The notes beneath the pieces are model-generated. The model saw only the letters and a program-made list of their open reading frames with translations, ran no database searches and was not told the origin of the DNA. Positions 17,288 to 26,218 of a stretch of 64,000 nt of DNA are shown here, one piece after another. The DNA is from JAFGHJ01 sp964525555. GTDB taxonomy: Bacteria; Hydrothermota; UBA3072. Within the stretch, counting starts at the first letter, position 1, and each line of letters opens with the position of its first letter. The translations under genes and the position numbers were made by a program. The stretch spans positions 1 through 64,000 of the forward strand of contig CAZGHN010000001.1 of NCBI GenBank assembly GCA_964525555.1. Direction: 5' to 3'.

Positions 17288-17810
17288 TTTCATCCTCCTC
17301 AGATGATACTTCTTTTTCTTCTCTAGATTCTTCATTTATTTCTTGGGATCTTACTGTTTCCTCGGAAGATCCTCCCTCTACTATAAGATTAATATGAGCT
17401 TTTACATCTTTGAACAAATTTATTTGTATCTCATATGAACCAGCTTCTTTTATATGGTCATCTACATCCATAATTTTCTTATCAATTAGAAATCCTTCTT
17501 TCTCTAAAAGATCTACAATATCTTGTTTGGTTATTGACCCATATAACTTGCCCTCTTTACCGACTTTAGCCTCAATTCTAAAAACTTTTCCGTCGATTTT
17601 CTGCTTGATCTCCTCCGCAGATAATACCTCTTTCTCAATTTTAATTTCCTGGAATTGTCCTTCTGCTTCAATACTGGCTCTATTACCAGGAGTATTAAGA
17701 ACCGCGATATTCCTTGGTATCAAATAGTTTCTGGCATATCCATCGGCAACCTTAACAACTTTACCTCTCTGTCCTAAATACGGATGGGTTTCTTTAAGTA
17801 TTACTTCCAT
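17274..17810 (-). CDS. rplI: 50S ribosomal protein L9 with acidic tail
   Basis: 178 aa. Binds 23S rRNA at the base of the L1 stalk. MEVILKETHPYLGQRG and KVADGYARNYLIP define the N-terminal L9 domain; the C-terminal domain includes LYGSITKQDI. About 30 extra residues follow the normal end near residue 148 and are rich in Glu and Ser (EESREEKEVSSEEDESEGG), a feature not found in typical L9. It sits 6 nt downstream of rpsR. Confidence 0.96.
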   Translation of the reverse strand: MEVILKETHPYLGQRGKVVKVADGYARNYLIPRNIAVLNTPGNRASIEAEGQFQEIKIEKEVLSAEEIKQKIDGKVFRIEAKVGKEGKLYGSITKQDIVDLLEKEGFLIDKKIMDVDDHIKEAGSYEIQINLFKDVKAHINLIVEGGSSEETVRSQEINEESREEKEVSSEEDESEGG

Positions 17811-17816
17811 ATAACC

Positions 17817-18044
17817 CTACCAGTTCAAAGCCTTGACATAAGGCATCAATGCAATTTCTCTAGACTGTTTTATTGCCTTTTTTAATTTTCTTTGATGTTT
17901 AGGACAAACTCTTGTTATTCTGGAAGGAAGAATCTTTCCACTTGGAGTCACAAATTTGCTCAATAATTCTACATCCTTATAATCAATCTTTTCAGATTCA
18001 TTCTTACAAAAATGACAATTCTTTTTCCTTCTATCTGTTGACAC
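17817..18044 (-). CDS. rpsR: 30S ribosomal protein S18
   Basis: 75 aa. Binds S6 and 16S rRNA in the platform. The zinc-type cysteines are C10 and C13 (CHFCKN) plus CPKH near residue 48. IDYKDVELLSKFV and RITRVCPKHQRKL are diagnostic. It starts at GTG 18044 with AGGAGG upstream and leads the 14-gene operon down to ispD. The usual upstream partners rpsF and ssb are not adjacent; the region upstream instead carries repeats and a gdhA remnant. Confidence 0.97.
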   Translation of the reverse strand: MSTDRRKKNCHFCKNESEKIDYKDVELLSKFVTPSGKILPSRITRVCPKHQRKLKKAIKQSREIALMPYVKALNW

Positions 18045-18105
18045 TAATCTCCTCCTATTTATATTGTTTCAAATAAACTAACCCTTATTTCAATAATACG
18101 TATCT

Positions 18106-18133
18106 AATTTATATAGATTGATAAGATAGTCAA
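18106..18133 (-). promoter_or_regulatory. Probable promoter of the rpsR-ispD operon
   Basis: TTGACT (18128-18133), 16 nt, TAAATT (18106-18111). The leader would be about 55 nt and ends in AGGAGGAG before GTG 18044. Confidence 0.55.
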
Positions 18134-18156
18134 GCCCTGAAAAATACTAAATTTAC

Positions 18157-18312
18157 CACAAAGCACAAAGAGCACAACAGCGATAAGCTATTAGCACTTT
18201 GCTTTTGGACGTTAGCTCAAAACTCACTTTATTACCCTTATAAATTCTAAAGACAAAAACACAAAAAGAAAAAAATATCTGTTTTTTAAGCTAACAGCTA
18301 ATGGCAAAAAGA
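18157..18312. repeat. Composite intergenic palindromic word-repeat
   Basis: ACCACAAAGCACAAAGAGCAC is followed by AAGCTATTAGC ... GCTTTTGGACGTTAGCT (18190-18222). After about 60 nt of AT-rich spacer comes AAGCTAACAGCTAATGGC (18287-18304), an imperfect inverse of the first arm. The same two-arm layout recurs at 29540-29663 and 63576-63655. Confidence 0.55.
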
Positions 18313-18372
18313 TAAAAAAAACATTAAAACAACAAACCATGCAAGTAGTATTACAATAAGAACGAAAGCTTT

Positions 18373-18645
18373 CTAGATCATCCTGACAGCAATAGCCCTA
18401 ACTACATCTATAGTCTTTTCAGGATGCCACCTGATACCGGCTCTAGTAGGTCCTCGAGAATAATTGTATTGAACCCTGTAATACTTTAATAGTACCATCA
18501 TCCATTTTAACCGGTATAGTTACATGTAATTTACTTATCGAACATCTCAAGATTTTGTGGTAACGGAATCAAGTTTAATGCGTTTCTTGGCCTCATATAA
18601 CTGAAATTACGCAATTTTCAAAAGGATTTAACTCTTCCTTAAGTT
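18373..18645 (-). pseudogene. Decayed glutamate dehydrogenase (gdhA) N-terminal fragment
   Basis: Reading right to left, three frames together give a GdhA N-terminus. EELNPFENC comes first, then ILRCSISKLHVTIPVKMDDG and TIKVL in a second frame, then YRVQYNYSRGPTRAGIRWHP and EKTIDVVRAIAVRMI ending at TAG (18373) in a third. Intact enzymes read VxIPVKMDDGxxKVFxGYRVQHNxxRGPxKGGIRWHP. At least two frameshifts, in-frame stops and loss of everything after about residue 100 (including the catalytic Lys region) make it non-functional. A promoter (18708-18735) and AAAGGAGG (near 18650) remain in front of it. Confidence 0.88.
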
Positions 18646-18707
18646 AACCTCCTTTAAATGTTAAAATCTTACCTACTCCCCAATTTAAATACTTACAATT
18701 AATTTCG

Positions 18708-18735
18708 AATATAAACAATTCACAAATATTGTCAA
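18708..18735 (-). promoter_or_regulatory. Relict promoter of the gdhA pseudogene
   Basis: TTGACA (18730-18735), 16 nt, TATATT (18708-18713), followed about 55 nt later by AAAGGAGG. It may still transcribe the remnant towards rpsR. Confidence 0.65.
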
Positions 18736-18830
18736 GGGTAAAAATTCAATATTTATGAATTTTTATTCAATTTTTAATGAATTAGCTGGACTGTAATGGT
18801 TTACAATTTTCCAAAATATTAACATTGCCA

Positions 18831-18858
18831 TTGACAACTTCGCCTTGGACCTTATACT
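18831..18858 (+). promoter_or_regulatory. Promoter giving a probable leaderless mRNA (DUF2905 gene)
   Basis: TTGACA (18831-18836), 16 nt, TATACT (18853-18858), then TTAAT and ATG 18864. There is no SD between the -10 box and the start. Confidence 0.75.
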
Positions 18859-18863
18859 TTAAT

Positions 18864-19079
18864 ATGAAAATTGAAGTTCCTTTATTTTTACTTGGAATTA
18901 TTCTTACATGTCTGGGAATTTTGCTTGTTTTGTATGCAAAAATTCCTTTTCTTTCACGTCTACCTGGCAATATAACTATTGAAAGGGAAAATTTTATATT
19001 AAATTTTCCTCTGGGTTTCTGTGTTTTTCTTTCTATAATACTAACATTCGTAATTAATATACTTATTTCTAGAAAATAA
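18864..19079 (+). CDS. DUF2905 small membrane protein
   Basis: 71 aa with two hydrophobic helices (about 5-25 and 47-66) separated by the family signature LSRLPGNITIERENFILNFP, which matches DUF2905. Function is unknown. In many bacteria it sits near ruvB/queA; here it leads a polysaccharide operon, 9 nt before a GT2 gene. The start ATG lies 5 nt after the -10 box, with no SD, so leaderless translation is likely. Confidence 0.85.
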   Translation: MKIEVPLFLLGIILTCLGILLVLYAKIPFLSRLPGNITIERENFILNFPLGFCVFLSIILTFVINILISRK

Positions 19080-19088
19080 AGATTCAAT

Positions 19089-19829
19089 ATGAAGAAAGAC
19101 TCTCTTGTAGTTATACCAACTTATAACGAAACCGATAATATAGAAGCAATTATCGAACAAGTACTTCTTCAGGGAAGAGAATTTGATGTTTTGATTGTGG
19201 ATGATAACTCTCCCGATGGAACCAGTAAAAAAGTTAAAAAAATCCAGAAAAAGAAATCCTATAAGAATAAAGAAAGAGTCTTTTTAATCGAACGCGAGAA
19301 GAAAATGGGTTTAGGAAGTGCTTATATTTCAGGTTTCGAATGGGCATTAGAGCGAAACTATAATTTTGTCTTCGAAATGGATGCGGATTTCTCTCACGAT
19401 CCTTTAAATCTTTTAAGTTTAAGAAAAACACTTATTGAACAAGAGGCTGACCTTGTAATTGGTTCAAGGTATAAAAATGGAGTCAATGTAATAAATTGGC
19501 CTATGTCGCGTCTTATTTTAAGCTATTTTGCAAACGTCTTTGCTAAAAAAGTTACCGGGGTACCTCTCTTTGACCTCACATCCGGTTTCAAGTGTTTTAG
19601 GAAATCATTGCTTCGGAATTTGGATTTTGAAAAAATCGATGCCGAAGGATATGGTTTTCAAATAGAAATCCATTTTTACGCGTATTGGAAAGGCTTTAAA
19701 ATCAAGGAAATGCCAATCGTTTTTACAGAACGCCGGAGTGGAAATTCTAAAATGTCAAAGAAAATTATATGGGAAGCTTTCTGGCTAGTATGGAAGTTAG
19801 GAATACGAAGAATAATAAAAAAAATATGA
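19089..19829 (+). CDS. Family 2 glycosyltransferase, polyprenyl-phosphate mannose synthase-like
   Basis: 246 aa without C-terminal membrane helices. VVIPTYNETDNIE, VDDNSPDGTS, the DxD-type EMDADFSHDP and LTSGFKCFRK are the motifs of DPM1-like enzymes that transfer a sugar from a nucleotide donor to polyprenyl phosphate on the cytosolic face. Donor sugar and the user of the product are not visible. No good SD is present; translation may be coupled to DUF2905. The stop overlaps the next start as ATGA. Confidence 0.9.
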   Translation: MKKDSLVVIPTYNETDNIEAIIEQVLLQGREFDVLIVDDNSPDGTSKKVKKIQKKKSYKNKERVFLIEREKKMGLGSAYISGFEWALERNYNFVFEMDADFSHDPLNLLSLRKTLIEQEADLVIGSRYKNGVNVINWPMSRLILSYFANVFAKKVTGVPLFDLTSGFKCFRKSLLRNLDFEKIDAEGYGFQIEIHFYAYWKGFKIKEMPIVFTERRSGNSKMSKKIIWEAFWLVWKLGIRRIIKKI

Positions 19830-20692
19830 CCCTTACAATTGGAATAGTAAACTATAATACAAAAGAAGATCTAAAAAAATGTATAAAATCAATACTCCGC
19901 AATCCACCTGAATGTACCTATCAAATAATTATAGTCGATAACAATTCAAAAGACGGCAGCAAAAGATTCTTAAAAAGTATTGATAATAAGATTGTAAAAT
20001 ACATTCTTAACGATAAAAATATGGGATTCGGTAAAGCCTGTAACCAAATCGCTAAAATACAAAATTCTAACTATATCCTATTTATCAATCCGGATGTCGA
20101 AATATGTAAAAACTCGATTGATAGACTTATAAGATTCTTGAAAAACAACGAAAAAATAGGTGCCGCAACGGGAAAACTTCTTTATCCCGATGGTTCATTT
20201 CAACTTTCCTGCAGAAGATTCCCTTCTATTCCAAGAGTTCTTTTCGGTAGAGAATCAATTTTACGAAAAATTTTCCCTAATAATACTGTCTCAAAAGAAT
20301 TCTTGATGACAGACCTCGATTACAACAAAATTCAATTTCCAGATTGTGTGAGAGGCGCTGTAATGCTCTTCAGGACAGATGTTTTCAAAAAGATCGACGG
20401 CTTTGATGAAAAATTCTTTTTGTATTTTGAAGATACGGATATATGCCTAAGACTTAGAAAAAGTGGTTATAAAATAGCATTCTTACCTCAAGCCGTCTTT
20501 TATCATAGTTTAGGAGGAAGCACAAAAAAAGAAGAGCTAAGATCAAAAATTGCAATTAATATATCTATGTTTTACTATATTAAAAAAAACATGAATTATA
20601 ATTTCTTACTGCTTTATATAGTTTTCATTGCTTTAATAACGAGACTTACTTTAATTATGTTTTTTTTAATTCTAAGGGAAATGCAAAAATGA
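19826..20692 (+). CDS. Family 2 glycosyltransferase, rhamnosyltransferase-like
   Basis: 288 aa from ATG 19826 (ATGA overlap with the previous gene). GT-A fold with TIGIVNYNTKEDL, VDNNSKDGS, NPDVEI as the DxD-equivalent, and GFDEKFFLYFEDTDICLRL, typical of WbbL/rhamnosyltransferase-type enzymes. One C-terminal membrane helix (about residues 262-282). It probably extends a surface glycan initiated by the next gene's product. Confidence 0.9.
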   Translation: MTLTIGIVNYNTKEDLKKCIKSILRNPPECTYQIIIVDNNSKDGSKRFLKSIDNKIVKYILNDKNMGFGKACNQIAKIQNSNYILFINPDVEICKNSIDRLIRFLKNNEKIGAATGKLLYPDGSFQLSCRRFPSIPRVLFGRESILRKIFPNNTVSKEFLMTDLDYNKIQFPDCVRGAVMLFRTDVFKKIDGFDEKFFLYFEDTDICLRLRKSGYKIAFLPQAVFYHSLGGSTKKEELRSKIAINISMFYYIKKNMNYNFLLLYIVFIALITRLTLIMFFLILREMQK

Positions 20693-22029
20693 TTCAAGAG
20701 AAAAAACACTATATAAGATTTACAATAACTTTATTAGACACCTTAATCCTAATATTATGCTACTGGCTAACGGTATTTATTAGGTCAAAAATAGCTATTC
20801 CGATTGAAAAATTTGGAGAATGGTACTTCACTTATTATATACAGATTTTTCCGATATTCATAATAACTTTTCTACCAATTATGTTTATAAATAATTTAAC
20901 TTTACAAAAATTCCCCATTGACAAATATAGATTTTACTTAAAAACGATTTTTTCTTTTCTAATAGCTATTTCAATATATATTGTCTTACTTTATTACTTT
21001 AAATTATTCAATCAAAGCCGAATTGTGTTATTAATATTTGGATTTTTATCGATAATACTTATGATATCTGTAAGAGAATTAATATCAAGAAATAAAAATA
21101 ACTCGATAAAAACAATCATTTTGGGAAAAGAGGGATCCGCAAAAGAAATCGAATCTCTTTTTTCGGTTCATGATTTCTTCGGAATAAATATTATTAAAGT
21201 AGTAAACGATGTCCCGGCAGATTTAACAGAACTTTTGAAAAATTGTCCTATCGATTGGATCATCATAACAGATAAAAAATATAAAAAATATATAAAAAAC
21301 CTTGAGCGGATTGGTATTACCGTTTCCTATTATTTAAAAGAAGTATTTTCTGAAATTTCCAGTTTTGTCTCTCTTGAAACTTCCCTACCTTCACCTGTAA
21401 TAACCTTCCGTTCTACACCACCTAATTTTGCTGATTTATTTATTAAATATACATTAGACCGGATAATATCTTTCATGACAATATTACTTTTATCTCCTTT
21501 ATTTTTCATAATTTCCATTTTAATTAAATTAACTTCAAAAGGAGGCATAATTTATAAGCAGCCACGAGTCGGCTTGAATGGAAAAATTTTCTCAATGTTT
21601 AAATTCCGAACAATGTATGAAAATGCAGATGAAATAAAGCAAAACCTAATACATTTAAATAAAATGGACAAGATAGTATTCAAAATAAAAGACGATCCAA
21701 GGATAACAAAAATAGGGAAATTACTCAGGCGCTTCAGCCTGGACGAATTACCGCAATTATTTAATGTTCTAATAGGAAATATGTCACTCGTAGGACCCAG
21801 ACCCCCCCTTTCTGAGGAGGTCAAGCAGTACGAAGATTGGCAAAGAAAAAGGTTATCTATAAAACCCGGATTAACTTGCATATGGTTAATCAGCGGACGT
21901 TCAGATCTATCATTCGAAGAGTGGATGAAACTCGATTTAGAATATATAAACAATTGGTCGCTTAGTCTGGATTTTTTTATTCTTTTAAGAACTATACCTG
22001 TACTGATATCAGGAAAAGGTGCCTATTGA
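20689..22029 (+). CDS. Polyprenyl-phosphate sugar-1-phosphate transferase (WbaP/WcaJ-type)
   Basis: 446 aa. Initiates glycan assembly by placing a sugar-1-phosphate on undecaprenyl phosphate. Four N-terminal helices (about 10-125), a linker domain, a re-entrant or fifth helix near 255-280, then the catalytic sugar-transferase domain with GKIFSMFKFRTMYENAD, SLDELPQLFNVL, GPRPPL and KPGLTCIWLISGRSDLSFEEW. All typical residues are present. Neighbouring GT2 genes support a surface polysaccharide locus. A second initiating enzyme of a different family is encoded at 37951-38904. Confidence 0.93.
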   Translation: MIQEKKHYIRFTITLLDTLILILCYWLTVFIRSKIAIPIEKFGEWYFTYYIQIFPIFIITFLPIMFINNLTLQKFPIDKYRFYLKTIFSFLIAISIYIVLLYYFKLFNQSRIVLLIFGFLSIILMISVRELISRNKNNSIKTIILGKEGSAKEIESLFSVHDFFGINIIKVVNDVPADLTELLKNCPIDWIIITDKKYKKYIKNLERIGITVSYYLKEVFSEISSFVSLETSLPSPVITFRSTPPNFADLFIKYTLDRIISFMTILLLSPLFFIISILIKLTSKGGIIYKQPRVGLNGKIFSMFKFRTMYENADEIKQNLIHLNKMDKIVFKIKDDPRITKIGKLLRRFSLDELPQLFNVLIGNMSLVGPRPPLSEEVKQYEDWQRKRLSIKPGLTCIWLISGRSDLSFEEWMKLDLEYINNWSLSLDFFILLRTIPVLISGKGAY

Positions 22030-24089
22030 ATTTATTTATTCTGTTTCTACTTTTTGAAAGTACTGAAAATCAACCACTCAACAAACTCAGAAATTTCTAT
22101 CAGTTGCCTCTTCTGATTGAACCTTCTTATATCGATAAAGGAGATGCTTATTTAAACTTGTCCGTTATAGACATAAGACTTAACAACCTTGATAAAGCTT
22201 TGAATGAGGCAAAAAAAGCAGGATACTATGATAGAAAAATCGAAGCGACTTATCTCGAAGGCGTCATTTATTATATTAAAGGAAACAATGAAAAAGCCTC
22301 TTCTAAATTTAAAGAACTCGACCAGTGGGAGTACACTTATTTTTTAGAAAACCTTTACATCCTTTCGATCAACAAAGAATTATCTTCAAAAATTACGAGA
22401 AACTTACCCGATTCTCTCAGTTTTTATTATATTTTTTATGAGGAAGACACATCAAAAATTTTAACACAACTTGAGAAAGCAACTCTACCTCTCTGGCAAA
22501 ACTTTCTTGGAAGAGGTTATCTTTCATACAAGAGAAATAGATACAGAAGAGCTTTAAACTATTTCAACGAATCTTATAAAATTCATCCTAAAGAATATAC
22601 AGGTATTTATATAACAGCTACACTCTTTCAACTGAACGAATATGACAGCCTAATATCTTTTCAAGCGAAAAATCCTATAAATAATCCTTTGATAAATTAT
22701 ATAAAAGGGGAGGTCTTTTACAAAAGAGGAGAAACGCAAAGAGCACTAGAACTTTTTCTGTCCGATACAAATTCCGAATATAAATCTCATGCTATTTTCG
22801 CCGCCGGCTGGAGTAAATATCATCTTTCGAGATACTCAGAGAGCGCAAAATTGTTTAAAAGATTCCTTGAGATTTATGAAGATAAAGAATTGGAACAATA
22901 TGCATTATATCGTCTTGCAAGAGCTCAATTAAAACAAGGTAAAATCGAAAGTCTAGAATATTTTAAAAGAATTGTAGAGAAATACCCTGACTCTCCTCTT
23001 AAAGATGATGCATATCTACTTCTAGGAAAAATTAATTATTTACTCAATGATTACGAAGAAGCTGTAAAATGGTTAAGTTTATTTACAAAAGAACTTCCCT
23101 CCTCACGCTGGGCGCCAAATGCTTATAAATATCTAGGACAAATTTATATGAAGAGAGAAGAGTATGATTCCGCTTTGAATTATTATAAGGAACTATTATT
23201 GCTACCTTGGGCTCCACCGGATTTATATGATGAGGCCAGGTACTATATTGAAGAAATTAAATGGAAAAAAGGAGAATATCCAACAAAGATAAGCATGTAT
23301 AAAGCTTTCACTAACAAATATCCTAAAAGTCAAAGAACTCCTTTACTACTTTTAAAGATAGGCGAATACTATCATGCAGCAAAAAGATATGATTTAGCCA
23401 TTCAATATAACAATAAAATCTTATTAAATCATCCTGAATCCGAAGAAGCTAATGAATCACTGCTGATTCTCGTAAAAATTTACCGGGAGATGGGTGATAG
23501 AAAAGAAGCTATAAACTTACTGGAAAAGGGATTACAAGAAAGGCCTGAATTAAAAAATGAAATATATCTCAAACTTGGAGAAATTTACTACGAAGCAGGA
23601 GAATTAAAAAAAGCCATTGAAAATTATACAGAGGTTTCATCAAAGACTCTCAAAGATTACACTCTTTATAAAATTGCTTCCATTTATCAGGAACTCGGAT
23701 TTTTTAAGGAAGCCCGAATTCCTTTGAAAAATATTATAGAAAACTTTCAAGGGTCAGAATATTTAGACGAAGCATACCTTCTCATTGCTAAAACCTATAT
23801 GAACGAAGGGTCTTTTAAAAAGGCAATCGAGATTCTAGATGAAGGTTTGAAAAATTTGAAAAAGAATGAAACAGGGCCTTTACTTTCGTTTAAAGCTGAG
23901 ATCTACTGTGAATTTAAAGATGAGGAATCACTTGACTTATACTTAGAAAGCGTTCAATTAACTTATGACCATCAAAATAAAATTAAAATTTTAGAAAATG
24001 GCAGAAAATGTGCTATAAGACTTAATCGTTATGATAAGGCCGAAATGTTTGAAGATCTCATAAATGAAATAAGATCTTCAAAAGAATAA
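22026..24089 (+). CDS. Large TPR-repeat protein
   Basis: 687 aa, starting at TTG 22026 and overlapping the previous stop. A short hydrophobic start (MNLFILFLLF) could be a weak signal or anchor. Nearly the whole length is made of TPR or Sel1-like helical pairs, such as AIFAAGWSKYHLSRYSESAK, DAYLLLGKINYLLNDYEEAV and YLDEAYLLIAKTYMNEGSF. The pattern resembles BamD/YbgF-type and gliding or secretion scaffold proteins. It may scaffold polysaccharide assembly or envelope complexes, inferred only from operon position. Confidence 0.85.
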   Translation: MNLFILFLLFESTENQPLNKLRNFYQLPLLIEPSYIDKGDAYLNLSVIDIRLNNLDKALNEAKKAGYYDRKIEATYLEGVIYYIKGNNEKASSKFKELDQWEYTYFLENLYILSINKELSSKITRNLPDSLSFYYIFYEEDTSKILTQLEKATLPLWQNFLGRGYLSYKRNRYRRALNYFNESYKIHPKEYTGIYITATLFQLNEYDSLISFQAKNPINNPLINYIKGEVFYKRGETQRALELFLSDTNSEYKSHAIFAAGWSKYHLSRYSESAKLFKRFLEIYEDKELEQYALYRLARAQLKQGKIESLEYFKRIVEKYPDSPLKDDAYLLLGKINYLLNDYEEAVKWLSLFTKELPSSRWAPNAYKYLGQIYMKREEYDSALNYYKELLLLPWAPPDLYDEARYYIEEIKWKKGEYPTKISMYKAFTNKYPKSQRTPLLLLKIGEYYHAAKRYDLAIQYNNKILLNHPESEEANESLLILVKIYREMGDRKEAINLLEKGLQERPELKNEIYLKLGEIYYEAGELKKAIENYTEVSSKTLKDYTLYKIASIYQELGFFKEARIPLKNIIENFQGSEYLDEAYLLIAKTYMNEGSFKKAIEILDEGLKNLKKNETGPLLSFKAEIYCEFKDEESLDLYLESVQLTYDHQNKIKILENGRKCAIRLNRYDKAEMFEDLINEIRSSKE

Positions 24090-24102
24090 AAACAATAATT
24101 AT

Positions 24103-25110
24103 CTATTCAACCAGTTTCGATAATTTTTTTACAATTTTATCAAGAGACGGAACATCGAAGAATTCTTTCCCGGAAATTAAGTTAGCTACGGACTGATACA
24201 TTTGTGAAACCGCCTTGCTTAAAGGTTTCGGCAAAGGATCCGGTTCAGATTTAACGTGAGATTTCCAATCTTTAAAATCTTTTTCCTTTGCCTTTTTAAC
24301 TTCCTTATACCATTTAGATTTTCTGTAATATTTGCGTAGTATTTCTTTGCTTAAAGCAATCTCATTAAAGAGAAAACGACACTCATCAAGGGTTCCCAAC
24401 GCATCAACAACCATAATAAACCCTCGATTATCAATTGCAAATTCAAGTTTTCCGTCTTGATTAACAATACAGACTTTTTCGGTTTCTTCGGTAATAATAT
24501 TACTTACGTTTGATAGCATACTTTTTATTTCTTCAATCTGGTCGGAATCCAAATTAGATATTCTCCTTGCCTCGTCCCAGGTCAAATATCTATCAGTCTC
24601 TTCTAATTTTGTAGATACATCTAAAATAGGCTCTTGTAAAGGAATATTAGGAGTTATTTTGTGTTCGTATTTAATCTCTCCCTTATTGTATCTTTCCCAG
24701 AAAGAAGAACCTTCTGGTATAGAATTTCTATAAATACATTCCATTGGAATTAGAAAATTCTTTAAAATATCTTTAAAAACGGAGTAATCGTATTTTCCAT
24801 TTTTTATCTCAGGCCTAATTACACGAACAAGTTTAACCTTAATTGTATTAAAAGGCTTATTGACTTTATTAAGATCAAGTGTTTCACCTTCCAGAACTGC
24901 CCCAAGATAATGATTGGGAATACCACGCTTTCTTAAAATCTCAAAAAAATGAGAAGTAATTATAGCCAAAGAAGAACCTTTATTGGTAATATGGTCGGGC
25001 ATCTCACCCCAATCAAAAACAGAATACCTATCAGAAAATTTAAAAAATCCAAAACCCAAATCATCATCTGTAGGGTTTTCAATAACAGTAAGATCTTTTA
25101 CGCTACCCAT
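24103..25110 (-). CDS. purC: SAICAR synthase (long form)
   Basis: 335 aa. Joins CAIR and aspartate in purine synthesis. FGFFKFSDRYSVFDWGEMPD (about 20-39) and NKGSSLAIITSHFF correspond to the SAICAR synthetase N-terminal domain; VKLVRVIRPEI and IPMECIYRNSIPEGSS carry the substrate-binding part. It is longer than the usual 240-aa bacterial enzyme, with an extended C-terminus. It overlaps class II purE by 8 nt; in vertebrates the same two activities are fused in PAICS. Confidence 0.9.
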   Translation of the reverse strand: MGSVKDLTVIENPTDDDLGFGFFKFSDRYSVFDWGEMPDHITNKGSSLAIITSHFFEILRKRGIPNHYLGAVLEGETLDLNKVNKPFNTIKVKLVRVIRPEIKNGKYDYSVFKDILKNFLIPMECIYRNSIPEGSSFWERYNKGEIKYEHKITPNIPLQEPILDVSTKLEETDRYLTWDEARRISNLDSDQIEEIKSMLSNVSNIITEETEKVCIVNQDGKLEFAIDNRGFIMVVDALGTLDECRFLFNEIALSKEILRKYYRKSKWYKEVKKAKEKDFKDWKSHVKSEPDPLPKPLSKAVSQMYQSVANLISGKEFFDVPSLDKIVKKLSKLVE

Positions 25111-25573
25111 TTATTTTCTTATCCTCCTCTTCAATATTTTTCTTATAAACATTCTGGTACTCTAATATTTTTTTCTGTAAAATTTCATCTCTGAGTCCGA
25201 GTATTTTTACAGCCCCAAGAGCAGCTTGTTCAAAACCAAGTACAACCAAAGGAGCGACTCCGCTTGGCATTCTAAGGCTTGAATAAATATCTACACCTCC
25301 AAATTGTTCAGAGTATGGAGGTGCAGCAATAACCGGTTTTGTGGTATTAGAATCTACAAAACCACTCAAAGCATTGCTTCTTCCAGCAATTGTAATATAA
25401 ATAACTTCTTCATTCGCATTCTCTTTTAATATTTCAAGAATTTTATTGGGTGTTTTATGCGCTGAAGCAATCCTTAATTCACATTTAATTTTAAATTTCT
25501 CTATTACCTTTTGTATTTTTTTCGCATAATCCAAATCTTTAGCGGATCCCATAATAATAAGAATTTTAGCCAT
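25103..25573 (-). CDS. purE: AIR carboxylase, class II PurE
   Basis: 156 aa. IMGSAKDLDYAKKI and SAHKTP bind the nucleotide. ITIAGRSNALSGFVDSN and DIYSSLRMPSG are the hallmarks of class II PurE (vertebrate PAICS, Treponema denticola), replacing the IAGAGGAAHLPGM-type motif of class I. Class II enzymes carboxylate AIR directly with CO2 and need no PurK, and no purK is present here. Together with purC it performs two consecutive purine steps. Confidence 0.92.
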   Translation of the reverse strand: MAKILIIMGSAKDLDYAKKIQKVIEKFKIKCELRIASAHKTPNKILEILKENANEEVIYITIAGRSNALSGFVDSNTTKPVIAAPPYSEQFGGVDIYSSLRMPSGVAPLVVLGFEQAALGAVKILGLRDEILQKKILEYQNVYKKNIEEEDKKING

Positions 25574-25575
25574 AA

Positions 25576-26166
25576 TTACCCTTTATCCCCTCCTCCGGGA
25601 ATTACTATCCTGGATTTTTCTTTACCCTTTAAATCTTTTTTCTTTGGAGTTAGAATTCCGGACTTTTTCTCTTCGAATTCTTCTCCCGAAATACCTTTAA
25701 ATTCAGGCTTTTTTATATTTTCAGTTTCTTCCATTTCAACTTTTTTGGGTAAAAATTCGTACAAAAACCCCCAAACCTTATTATTATCAGCAAGAGGGCT
25801 ATTAAGAGCGCTTCTAATAAAAATCGCTATAAAAAAAACATTTGCATCTAATGGAAGACCTTGATATAGAAACTGAAGCACCATAAGAGCTGCCTGGCCC
25901 TTTGGTTCATTTCTATATTTATCAGCATATCTTTTTAATTTTTCTTTAATTATTGAAAGAAGAGCCGGCGTTATTGTTCTTTTAAGCCCTTCCTTAAGAA
26001 ACTCTTTACTATCTTTAATCTTTCCTTCAGAGACATCTTGCAGAAATAAATTTAGTTCCTTAGTTTTAACTTTAGTCTTACGAAATTCATCTTCATAAGG
26101 TAAATTAATCATTAAAGCAGTTAATTTATAAAAACGTTCGTCTGAAACTTTTTTGTTTTTCTTCAT
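25576..26166 (-). CDS. Hypothetical protein, helical with charged Pro/Lys tail
   Basis: 196 aa, not recognised. Residues 1-130 are predicted helical (for example LKEGLKRTITPALLSIIKEK and GQAALMVLQFLYQGLPLD). After about 145 the chain becomes low-complexity and charged, ending KSRIVIPGGGDKG. No signal peptide. It is first in the unit with purE and purC (2 nt before purE) and has a consensus promoter but no SD, so its mRNA is probably leaderless. A link to purine synthesis is suggested only by position. Confidence 0.75.
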   Translation of the reverse strand: MKKNKKVSDERFYKLTALMINLPYEDEFRKTKVKTKELNLFLQDVSEGKIKDSKEFLKEGLKRTITPALLSIIKEKLKRYADKYRNEPKGQAALMVLQFLYQGLPLDANVFFIAIFIRSALNSPLADNNKVWGFLYEFLPKKVEMEETENIKKPEFKGISGEEFEEKKSGILTPKKKDLKGKEKSRIVIPGGGDKG

Positions 26167-26172
26167 ATTTTC

Positions 26173-26200
26173 ATTATAGAATATAGACCTATTTTGTCAA
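26173..26200 (-). promoter_or_regulatory. Consensus promoter giving a probable leaderless mRNA
   Basis: TTGACA (26195-26200), 16 nt, TATAAT (26173-26178), then GAAAAT and ATG 26166. This is the cleanest of the leaderless-type promoters: both boxes are perfect and no SD exists. Confidence 0.85.
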
Positions 26201-26218
26201 GGAAAAAAAGATGCATTT

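Noticed and set aside
18782..19087. Minus-strand frame opposite the DUF2905 gene
   Set aside because: The plus-strand product matches DUF2905 and has a promoter; the minus frame is its shadow.
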